Assembly: GCA_023410595.1 (NCBI GenBank)
Contig: JAEYPO010000001.1
Span: 124,001 to 188,000, forward strand
Source: Bacillota bacterium
GTDB lineage: Bacteria > Bacillota > Clostridia > Christensenellales > SZUA-584
Direction of reading: 5' to 3'
Length of the DNA stretch: 64,000 nt
Shown here: positions 57,604 to 64,000 of the stretch, piece after piece
Layout: each line of letters opens with the position of its first letter
Numbering within the stretch: position 1 is the stretch's first letter
The notes under the pieces: model-generated
What the model was told of the DNA's origin: nothing
Database searches by the model: none
The model's input: only the letters and a program-made list of their open reading frames with translations
Made by a program: the position numbers and the translations under genes

Positions 57604-58752
57604 ATGAATATCGTCATCGCCACCGACTCGTTTAAGGGATGCTGCACGACGCTTGAAGCGGCGGCCGAGTTTAAAAGGGGCATACTTCGGGTTTTTCCAA
57701 ACGCCTGTATTAATATAATACCGATAGCCGACGGCGGTGAAGGCACCGTGAGCGCTGTTTTAGGCGCGCTGGGCGGAAGCCTTAAATCGGTGCGGGTAAA
57801 AGGCCCGCTGGGGCAGGAAACAGACGCTGTGTATGGAATTGCCCCCGGCGGCCGCGCAGTGCTTGAAATGGCGGCGGCCTCGGGGCTTACGCTCGTCAAG
57901 GGCAAAAAAGACCCCATGAAAGCTTCCACATACGGCACGGGCGAGCTGATAAAAGCGGCGCTTGATTCAGGCTGCACGGATATATATATAGGCATAGGCG
58001 GTTCGGCGACAAACGACGGGGGAGCGGGCATGGCCGAGGCGCTCGGCGTACGCTTTGCCGACCAAAGCGGGCGTCCCGTCCCTCCCGGCGGAGGCGGCCT
58101 TCACCTCATAGACACCATAGATATCTCCAATCTCGACAAACGCCTTAAGAACGTAAGTATTACGGTTATGTCCGACGTAACGAACCCGCTCTGCGGGGAG
58201 AACGGGGCGTCGGCGGTATACGCGCCTCAAAAGGGAGCGACGCCCGAGCAGGTAAAGCTGCTTGACAGCGGCCTTGAGCACCTCGCGCGCAAGGCCTGTA
58301 AGCAGCTCCATACGGATTTTGCAAATATGCCGGGCGCAGGCGCAGCGGGCGGGCTTGGCTTCGGGCTGATGGCTTTTACAGGCGCAAGGCTGCGCTCCGG
58401 AATAGAGGCAATACTCGACCTTGGCGGGTTTGACGGGCTGGCACGCGACGCTGACTTGATAATAACAGGCGAAGGCAATCTGGACGCTCAGTCCGCAATG
58501 GGCAAGGTGCTCTCAGGCATTGCTCGCAGGGCGAAAGCGTACGGCAAGCCGGTAATAGCGATAGCAGGCGGCATAGGCGCGGGAGCGGAGCGCATATACG
58601 AATACGGCATAGACGCGGCTATAAGCAGCACGATAAGGCCCATGACCGTGGAGGAAGCTATGGGGGCGGCGGGAGAGCTGCTGGCCGCCGCTTCCGAGCG
58701 CGCCATGCGGCTCGTTAAGATTGGTATGCTGATGAAGGGGAAGGGAGAATGA
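57604..58752 (+). CDS. Glycerate kinase (GlxK/GarK type)
   Basis: The 382-residue enzyme matches the type seen in GlxK/GarK: start MNIVIATDSFKGCCTTLEAA, IADGGEGTVSAVL near 48, GGSATNDGGAGMAEALG near 132, and GAGAAGGLGFGLMAF near 240. It phosphorylates D-glycerate. ATG follows GGAGGGG. Its stop overlaps the start of the decayed larA-like gene by 4 nt. Confidence 0.94.
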   Translation: MNIVIATDSFKGCCTTLEAAAEFKRGILRVFPNACINIIPIADGGEGTVSAVLGALGGSLKSVRVKGPLGQETDAVYGIAPGGRAVLEMAAASGLTLVKGKKDPMKASTYGTGELIKAALDSGCTDIYIGIGGSATNDGGAGMAEALGVRFADQSGRPVPPGGGGLHLIDTIDISNLDKRLKNVSITVMSDVTNPLCGENGASAVYAPQKGATPEQVKLLDSGLEHLARKACKQLHTDFANMPGAGAAGGLGFGLMAFTGARLRSGIEAILDLGGFDGLARDADLIITGEGNLDAQSAMGKVLSGIARRAKAYGKPVIAIAGGIGAGAERIYEYGIDAAISSTIRPMTVEEAMGAAGELLAAASERAMRLVKIGMLMKGKGE

Positions 58753-59152
58753 GCGAGGTAAGGAATATCGAGACATTATACGGAACATCCTTTGTTACCG
58801 CGCATGTACCCGAACGCACTTAAAAAATGTTCTCATATCAAAAGAAGCGCAGGCGGGCGACCCGGCTCATAGCAACGGGGCGGCAGCGACCCATGAATAA
58901 AACAGGAGATAGCGAAACGCTTCGGCGAATTCTCTGCGAAATACGATATAGTCAATCACGACGCGAAGGGCACAGAAGCTCTCGCCGATTTCGGCATCTT
59001 TCGAGTGGCAACAGGCCATATCTCAACAAGCTCCCGGCGCGGTGCGACCTGCTCATAGACGAGGCGTCGGGCTTGCGTTTGGCATAGCAGGCGCCGACGT
59101 TTCGGTAAACGTAATACCCGAGGGGCCGATGGTTATGCCTGTAGCGGCGTGA
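58749..59152 (+). pseudogene. Decayed larA-like (nickel-dependent lactate racemase family) gene
   Basis: Three frames together show LarA-like pieces in order: IETLYGTSFVTAHVPE (frame from ATG 58749), then LKNVLISKEA after a shift, then RFGEFSAKYDIVNHDAKG and ALADFGIF, then PYLNKLPARCDLLIDEAS in another frame, and VIPEGPMVMPVAA to the TGA at 59152. LarA is about 420 residues. Here only ~135 codons remain, with at least three frameshifts and the central part gone. The ATG overlaps the glycerate kinase stop, so both were once one operon. The family assignment is from memory of LarA motifs. Confidence 0.6.
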
Positions 59153-59162
59153 CCGGAATGTT

Positions 59163-59804
59163 ATGTTGCAAGAAATATCCGAACAACTGAACATATTTGA
59201 TTATCATACGTTTATTAAAACGAAAGGGAAAAAGCTCTTGCAAGACGAACAGAAGCTCAAAAATTTCCTTTGTACCGGTGATTATTCGTCCGTTGAATCG
59301 TTGATCCGTGCGCATGAGGACAGCCTTTACGGCCTTTGCCGCTATCTTGAGGGCAACTCTGCCGACGCGGACGACCTGTATCAGCAGACATGGCTTAAGG
59401 CGATACAGAATGCGCAGACATATAAGCACAAGTCTTTCCGAAACTGGCTTTACACGATCTGCATAAACACTTTTAGGGATCAGCGGCGCAAGGCAAACCG
59501 GAGGGAAAAGATCACGGACGACAGCATGGACGCTGAGACAAAAGAGTATGCGATGGCGTCAGCTACAGACGGCGTATCAGCTGAAAACATAGTAATACGG
59601 AACTTTGAAAAGCGTCGGCTGCTTGATATAGTTAACCGTCTGCCCGATAAGCACAGGCTGCCCATAGTGCTTCATTATTTCAGTGATTTGGATTACAACG
59701 ATTGCGCAAGGGTGTTAAATGTTCCGATAGGCACCATAAAATCAAGGCTGAACTCAGCGAAGAAAAAGCTGCACAGTGAAATGGGGAAGAGCAGTATTGA
59801 TTGA
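59163..59804 (+). CDS. RNA polymerase sigma factor, ECF type
   Basis: The 213-residue protein has the sigma-70 region 2 block LIRAHEDSLYGLCRYLEGNS, DADDLYQQTWLKA and FRNWLYTICINTFRDQRRK, and region 4 (RLPDKHRLPIVLHYFSDLDY, ARVLNVPIGTIKSRLNSAKKKL). A ~35-residue N-terminal extension precedes region 2. Its stop overlaps the next gene, an RsgI-like anti-sigma protein, as in sigma/anti-sigma pairs. The ribosome site is weak. Confidence 0.92.
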   Translation: MLQEISEQLNIFDYHTFIKTKGKKLLQDEQKLKNFLCTGDYSSVESLIRAHEDSLYGLCRYLEGNSADADDLYQQTWLKAIQNAQTYKHKSFRNWLYTICINTFRDQRRKANRREKITDDSMDAETKEYAMASATDGVSAENIVIRNFEKRRLLDIVNRLPDKHRLPIVLHYFSDLDYNDCARVLNVPIGTIKSRLNSAKKKLHSEMGKSSID

Positions 59805-60852
59805 TATAGATAAAGAGCTTGTCGGCCTCAAGGCGCAAGGGCTAAGGCCAAGCGAAAACTTAAGGCTTGAGACGCGGAAAAAAGTATCGGATGCGGCAGT
59901 GCGGCACGGCAGGCATTCACACACCATGTCTCACGATTTGCCGGGGACTCTGCATAAACATACCGGGCTGAGACCGGCATACCTTACCGCAGCGGCGGCG
60001 GTTCTCACGATATTGTTTTTCGCCGCGGTACTTACGGCGGCTCCCGCTCAGGCAGCCGGTTATTACACGATAGATATCAACACGAGCATAAGCGTGGCTG
60101 TTGACGCAGACGACAATGTGATTAATGTTTCGGCGGAAAACGACGACGCTTCGGCGCTGCTCTCCGGGCTGGACGTTAAGGGGCGGCGTTTTGAAGAAGC
60201 GCTCAATGTAATAATACATGCCGCGATAGAGCAGCAGTATCTTGCCGAGGGCGGGCAGGTGCTGGTAGCGCGTTTCGGAGAGGGCGAAGGCTTGTCCCAG
60301 CAGCGGCTCGACGCTATAGTGGGCGGACAGCTGCCGGACGGAAACGTCAGCGCGCTGATGCTCAAGGGAGAAAAAGAGCAGTTCGAGAGCGCGAAAAAAA
60401 CCGGCGGTAAGGCCGGAGTAGAACTGCTGCTCAGCGATGCCAGGGAAATTGGCATAGAAGACGAGAGTTTGGTAGAAGTCATAAGACAGGTCAAAGCCGC
60501 CAATGAAAACGCGTCCGTGGTTAAGGAAGAGCCCGAGGGAAAAGGCGGCAAGCAGGGCGGGGAGCCGTATGCAACGAGCAACGGGAACGGCAACGATAAT
60601 AAAAATCCCGATAAAGGGAAAAGCGATAACGTCTCCAAAGACAACAACGGAAACAACCAGGGGAACGGCAAGGGAAACGATAATAGCGTTATCGGCAATA
60701 AGAATAAGGATAACGACTCCAAAGACGCCAACCACAAGAATAAGGACAAGGATAAGGAGCACAGCCAGGGCGGCTGGGAAGAGGGGCAGGAGAAGGATAA
60801 AACAGGTCAGGATAAAGGCGACAAATGGAAACAATACAATGTACAGGAATGA
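59797..60852 (+). CDS. RsgI-like anti-sigma factor, membrane-anchored
   Basis: The 351-residue protein has a short cytoplasmic part, one membrane helix (AAAAVLTILFFAAVLTAA near 65-85), then the RsgI-type periplasmic domain (YTIDINTSISVAVDADDNVI, SAENDDASALL). A low-complexity tail rich in Asn, Lys, Gly and Asp (from about 265) ends it. TTG at 59797 overlaps the sigma stop by 8 nt and follows GGGGAAGAG; GTG at 59776 is also in frame. A hairpin-repeat fragment lies inside the coding region at 59928-59950. Confidence 0.85.
   Translation: MIDIDKELVGLKAQGLRPSENLRLETRKKVSDAAVRHGRHSHTMSHDLPGTLHKHTGLRPAYLTAAAAVLTILFFAAVLTAAPAQAAGYYTIDINTSISVAVDADDNVINVSAENDDASALLSGLDVKGRRFEEALNVIIHAAIEQQYLAEGGQVLVARFGEGEGLSQQRLDAIVGGQLPDGNVSALMLKGEKEQFESAKKTGGKAGVELLLSDAREIGIEDESLVEVIRQVKAANENASVVKEEPEGKGGKQGGEPYATSNGNGNDNKNPDKGKSDNVSKDNNGNNQGNGKGNDNSVIGNKNKDNDSKDANHKNKDKDKEHSQGGWEEGQEKDKTGQDKGDKWKQYNVQE
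59928..59950 (-). repeat. GGGGTCCCC hairpin fragment inside the RsgI-like gene
   Basis: Read on the minus strand: GAGTCCCCGGCAAATCGTGAG, the left arm and loop of the repeat; the right arm is degenerate. On the sense strand it codes SHDLPGT, between the cytoplasmic part and the membrane helix. Confidence 0.75.
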
Positions 60853-61022
60853 TATATGTTAAGAATGAAAACTGCGCAGGGAAATATAAAGTGCTTCCAA
60901 GCGCAGCAACTGCTAAATTTGTGAAGCTTATAGCCGGTATAACATATAACACGGATTTATGCCGGCGTATAGAATAAGATGTTTTTATATAACACTATTC
61001 AAAGAATGGAAGATGATAGATC

Positions 61023-62297
61023 ATGAAAAAGAAACTATTCGCAGCAATTATTGCACTTATGCTCGTAGTACCAGCGTTCCTTCAGGGGTGCGCCGGAGTG
61101 CCTCCGCTAAAAAGCGCACCCCCGGGAACGGCTGTAACGACGGACGCGCCTCAAAGCACGGATATGCTTTATGAGACGGCCGAGCCATCCGCCGCGGATG
61201 ATTTACAGGTAAGCTATATATCAGTCGATATAAATCCAAGCATAGAGCTTGCGCTGTCGGGCGGGCTCGTGCAGGAAGCGAGAGGCTATAACGACGACGG
61301 AGCCGCTATCATACTGGCTCTGGACCTTGTAGGAATGACTCCGCAGGACGCGGTATCTGCGCTTGTAGGATCGTTCGCTACAGAAGGATTTATAACCCCG
61401 CTGAGCACGGATACCGCAATAGTCATAACGGTTGCGGGAGCCCAGGACGAGGGACTGGCCGACAGCCTGAAACAAAACGCCCAGCAGAGCCTTTCTGCAC
61501 TTGGGTTGAGCGGGCAGGTCCTGGCTACTGCGGTAGCGGAAGAAATAGTACAAACGGCCGGCAATTGCGATTTGTCAATAGGCAGATACCTCCTTCTTAA
61601 GCAGATTGCGCTGCAGGAAAGCATCAGCTTGGGGGAAGCGAGGGACAAATATGGCGCAACGAGAATGGGAGAGCTGCTGGCGATGATTGAAAATATAGAT
61701 TCATTTATGGGAGATGTCCAGCAGCTCAGCTCAATTCTTGATTCGTTAACTCCCGAACAGACGCAGATACTCAATCAGGCGAGAACAGCGTTTGAAGCTT
61801 CGATGAAAACGGCGCAGCAAACGTTTCTTGCGGCGAGAAAGGAAGCTAAAAACGCCTTTATGACGGCAAGGGACGCCGCCAAAGACGCCTTCCTGTCCAC
61901 AAAGGACAACGGCGCGCTGAAAGCAGCAAAGCAGCAGATAAAGGACGCGTTCGCGCTTGGAAAGAAAACCGCAACGGAAAATATGAAACAGGCCAAGGTA
62001 CAGGCAAGGACGGATTTTATGACCGCTGTTGCCTCGCTCGGGCTGGACGACGAGGTTATCGAAAGGCTTCTCGAATGGGATTTCGACATGGATTTCGATT
62101 TTGATATGGACATGGATTTCGGCGATGAGGACGGCGGCGAAGCGGACGCTCAGTATAAAGATGACGACGAAGTTCAGCAGTATTCCTCCGCGGCCGGGGA
62201 CAGTACCGGCAATGCGAAAGACAAAGACGTCAAAAAAAGCGATAACGGCCAGGGCAAGGGGGAGAACGGCAAGGGCAATTCCAGGCGCAGCAGCTGA
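61023..62297 (+). CDS. RsgI-domain lipoprotein with coiled coil and acidic tail
   Basis: The 424-residue lipoprotein has lipobox FLQGC near residue 23. A spacer is followed by an RsgI-type domain (SYISVDINPSIELALSGG, RGYNDDGAAIILALDLVG). A long Ala/Lys/Gln helical part (about 230-335) has a repeated FxxARxxAKxAF pattern, and an Asp/Phe/Met stretch (DFDMDFDFDMDMDFGDEDGG) and a Lys/Gly/Asn tail end it. It follows the anti-sigma gene by 170 bp and shares its domain, so it may compete for or sense the same ligand; this is inferred. Confidence 0.85.
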   Translation: MKKKLFAAIIALMLVVPAFLQGCAGVPPLKSAPPGTAVTTDAPQSTDMLYETAEPSAADDLQVSYISVDINPSIELALSGGLVQEARGYNDDGAAIILALDLVGMTPQDAVSALVGSFATEGFITPLSTDTAIVITVAGAQDEGLADSLKQNAQQSLSALGLSGQVLATAVAEEIVQTAGNCDLSIGRYLLLKQIALQESISLGEARDKYGATRMGELLAMIENIDSFMGDVQQLSSILDSLTPEQTQILNQARTAFEASMKTAQQTFLAARKEAKNAFMTARDAAKDAFLSTKDNGALKAAKQQIKDAFALGKKTATENMKQAKVQARTDFMTAVASLGLDDEVIERLLEWDFDMDFDFDMDMDFGDEDGGEADAQYKDDDEVQQYSSAAGDSTGNAKDKDVKKSDNGQGKGENGKGNSRRSS

Positions 62298-62452
62298 TAT
62301 GATGGCGGCGGCATAAAGCCGGAATATATTTTAATACAATTGTGTTTGGCTAACCTGTCCAATATAAGCGCTTCAATATCGGAGTCTTCATAAAGCTAAA
62401 GCTTTATGGGGCGTGAATGCGAAGCGCTTTTTTCATTACGATCTTACGATGC

Positions 62453-63355
62453 TTAACTTTCTTCTTCGGAAGCAAGATAAGCAGACAGCTTTTCCGGGCC
62501 AGCGAGCAAGGTGCGCTTCACATAGAGCGCGCCGCCTTTAATTGTGCCGACGCACCATTTAACGAGCGATATGTCGGCCTGCTCTATCTCGATAGCCGTT
62601 ATGCACCTCGGGTGTACGCAGCTTCCGTCGTTAAAATAAAGCGCTCCGCCCGGCTCGGGGAAAACGGCCCGGTGCGTGTGGCCGGCGACAATCATGCGGT
62701 CTTGGCTCTGAGCCCATCTTGTGAGCCTGTCTTCTACCTTTGTCGCTTTTTTGTTGTTCTTAGCGGCGCTTGTGGGGTCGTTTACCCCCAGCGCTTCAAA
62801 AGGCCTCCAAAGGTTATGGACGAGAAACCTTGCGAGCTTCCACAAACAGCTGTTGAAAAAATCCACCTGATGGCCGTGCACGAGAAATATATCCTTTCCC
62901 GTTTCGGTATGGCGAAGTATAAGCCCCTCATATATTTTGATGTTTTTAAAAAGCGGTACGCATTTATTTCGCGCGTCGTAATAACAGCTTAGGTTGCCGC
63001 GGCAAAACGACATGTCCTTCTTTATCATGTCGTGATTGCCGTAAATCATATAAAGCCTCTTGTCCTCGTGAAACCTGGCCAGAAGATTCAGCGAATCCTT
63101 GTGCGCTTCCGCGATATCCGAAAAGCAATAGTTTTCCCAGAGCTCGTCGCCGTCGCCTATCTCAATGTACGTAAAACCATTATCATAGTAATATTCGAGC
63201 GCCCCGTTGTATATGTTCTGGTTTCTCAAAAAATCATCGCTCCAGCTTCCGTCGCCGCGGTGGCAGTCGCTTAAAAGCACTACCTTCGAGGCGTCCGAAA
63301 TGGGAATCACCCGGGAAGAGGCGTATATTTGGGATAATCGGTTTAACGGTGTCAT
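62453..63355 (-). CDS. Calcineurin-like metallophosphoesterase
   Basis: The 300-residue protein has the full metallophosphoesterase motif series: SDCHRGDGSW (D-x-H near 31), IGDGDELWE (G-D), YGNHD (G-N-H-D/E near 115), LVHGHQVDF and VAGHTHRAVF (G-H-x-H). The layout resembles UDP-diacylglucosamine pyrophosphatase-like or unknown phosphodiesterases. ATG follows GGGGAGGCGCTTT. It is 15 bp after the DUF4474 gene in one operon. Confidence 0.9.
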   Translation of the reverse strand: MTPLNRLSQIYASSRVIPISDASKVVLLSDCHRGDGSWSDDFLRNQNIYNGALEYYYDNGFTYIEIGDGDELWENYCFSDIAEAHKDSLNLLARFHEDKRLYMIYGNHDMIKKDMSFCRGNLSCYYDARNKCVPLFKNIKIYEGLILRHTETGKDIFLVHGHQVDFFNSCLWKLARFLVHNLWRPFEALGVNDPTSAAKNNKKATKVEDRLTRWAQSQDRMIVAGHTHRAVFPEPGGALYFNDGSCVHPRCITAIEIEQADISLVKWCVGTIKGGALYVKRTLLAGPEKLSAYLASEEES

Positions 63356-63370
63356 AAAGCGCCTCCCCGG

Positions 63371-64000
63371 TTATTTGAGGTATTTTTGCAGTACGTTGAA
63401 CTTGTCGTAAAGCTTTTGCGTCCTTCCGATTTCCAAGATGCTGCCGTACAGCGCGGGGTCTAGCCTGCTCGCCGCCTCGAGCTTGGCAAGCGCGCCTTTT
63501 TCATTGCCCGTAAGCTCGTTGAACCTGTCGCACAGATACTTGTTTTTCTTCTGGATAAAGCTCATCATGGCCTTTGTGCGAGTATACGGCTGCCTTGATC
63601 GCGGCTCAGCGTACACAAAGCTCACGGTGTTGCCGCTTATATTAAGATCCCGGTCGGTATAACCCATCCTTTTCATAGCGGCAAGGAACGCCGTCAGCAT
63701 ATTACGGTCTTTGAGCCCTATGCTTATCCTCGCGGTAAGCTCGGAAGGCTCTGAAAGTTCCCCGAGTTTAAAGCCCGTGAGCCACCAGTGCCTGCCCTGC
63801 CGCCGGAACAGTTCTCTGCCGTTCTTCATGAGCGAATAAGATATCGGAAGCATATCCGCCGGAGCGGCGGTATCGTAAAGCGTGCCGTTGAATACGCCCG
63901 GAATATTGAGGTTAGGCCTTGTCGTGGTATATACGCCCACCTCGCAGCCGGTCGTTATGCCGTACTGCCCTTTCCAGAACTCTATGAGCCACTTTTTGCC
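63371..64000 (-). CDS. DUF4474 protein, 5' end outside the window
   Basis: The frame is open from the stop at 63371 to the window edge. Visible family blocks are WLIEFWKGQYGITTGCEVGV at the upstream end, RHWWLTGFKLGELSEPSEL, NMLTAFLAAMKRMGYT, ISGNTVSFVYAEPRSRQP and NKYLCDRFNELTG. These fit DUF4474, a Clostridia family of unknown function that usually has a membrane or N-terminal region, absent here because of truncation. It is upstream of, and probably co-transcribed with, the phosphoesterase. Confidence 0.88.
   Translation of the reverse strand, partial: GKKWLIEFWKGQYGITTGCEVGVYTTTRPNLNIPGVFNGTLYDTAAPADMLPISYSLMKNGRELFRRQGRHWWLTGFKLGELSEPSELTARISIGLKDRNMLTAFLAAMKRMGYTDRDLNISGNTVSFVYAEPRSRQPYTRTKAMMSFIQKKNKYLCDRFNELTGNEKGALAKLEAASRLDPALYGSILEIGRTQKLYDKFNVLQKYLK

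Noticed and set aside
59917..60834. 305-residue frame opposite the RsgI-like gene
   Set aside because: The sense strand carries the recognised anti-sigma protein coupled to a sigma factor; the antisense frame has no start site or known motif.
62384..62412. CATAAAGCT-AA-AGCTTTATG hairpin followed by GGGG as another copy of the main repeat
   Set aside because: It lacks the TCGTGAG loop and the GGGGTCCCC start; it is more likely an ordinary hairpin after the RsgI-domain lipoprotein gene.

Overview
The window looks like chromosome from an anaerobic, endospore-forming member of the Clostridia (Firmicutes). The evidence is spore-coat genes (cotJABC, three CotE-like proteins, two CotS-like kinases), a pyrophosphate-type phosphofructokinase, rubrerythrin, hemerythrin and ferredoxin-thioredoxin reductase for an oxygen-sensitive life, GntR/PadR/CtsR-type regulation, strong GGAGG ribosome sites, and frequent TTG and GTG starts. 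Most of the window has a mixed, fairly GC-rich base composition. Three stretches are clearly more AT-rich: about 11.2-12.5 kb, 22.1-23.5 kb and 31.8-41.3 kb.

Layout. 0-4 kb: a YtrA-type GntR regulator, ABC permease, membrane-anchored protein and ABC ATPase in one operon behind a promoter with a perfect palindrome. 4-10.6 kb: housekeeping and small membrane genes, including a DUF362 ferredoxin, an SGNH hydrolase, a receiver-only Spo0A-like protein, a YlbF-type protein and a uridine-kinase fusion. 10.6-14.3 kb: a small lipoprotein, a PadR/HAAS/lipoprotein operon, and an HTH/hydrolase/DUF4180 operon. 14.5-16.1 kb: the cotJABC operon, whose CotJC has a long Met/Pro/Gly tail. 16-21.8 kb: RsgA, an MFS transporter and an oxidative-stress/redox group. 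22-24.3 kb: an AT-rich two-gene islet and a DUF559 gene bordered by repeats. 24.3-28.2 kb: dnaJ-clpB under a CtsR-type operator. 28.4-31.4 kb: phosphofructokinase, a YhfC-type membrane protein, a DUF3887 lipoprotein and a 49-residue ORF.

31.8-41.3 kb is the most coherent accessory block. It has GalU, UDP-glucose dehydrogenase and a UDP-glucuronate 4-epimerase-like enzyme (together a route from glucose-1-P to UDP-galacturonate), a CotSA-like glycosyltransferase, two CotS/APH-fold kinases and three divergent CotE-like proteins. I read it as a spore-surface glycosylation and coat-assembly island. 41.5-48.5 kb: tRNA-Leu, DgkA, a LysM protein, then two dockerin-bearing cell-wall enzymes (SpoIID-like and NlpC/P60) with a membrane-anchored surface protein, and a tiny Cys/Gly-rich protein. 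48.5-52.6 kb: an arsenic operon (two ArsR, Acr3, ArsP-like permease, ArsC, a ferredoxin with a Cys-Gly tail, a small thioredoxin), preceded by a truncated duplicate of its own promoter and start. 52.7-58.8 kb: a second PadR/HAAS pair, an ECF S component overlapping a P-loop kinase gene, an alcohol dehydrogenase and a glycerate kinase followed by a decayed larA-like pseudogene. 59.1-62.3 kb: a sigma factor, an RsgI-like anti-sigma protein and an RsgI-domain lipoprotein. 62.4-64 kb: a metallophosphoesterase and a DUF4474 gene running off the end.

A short hairpin repeat (GGGGTCCCC, variable stem, loop near TCGTGAG, then GGGGT) is scattered through the whole window at ten places. Its stems co-vary between copies. 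It supplies the last codons and stop of two genes and lies inside the coding region of a third. I know no named family that it matches.
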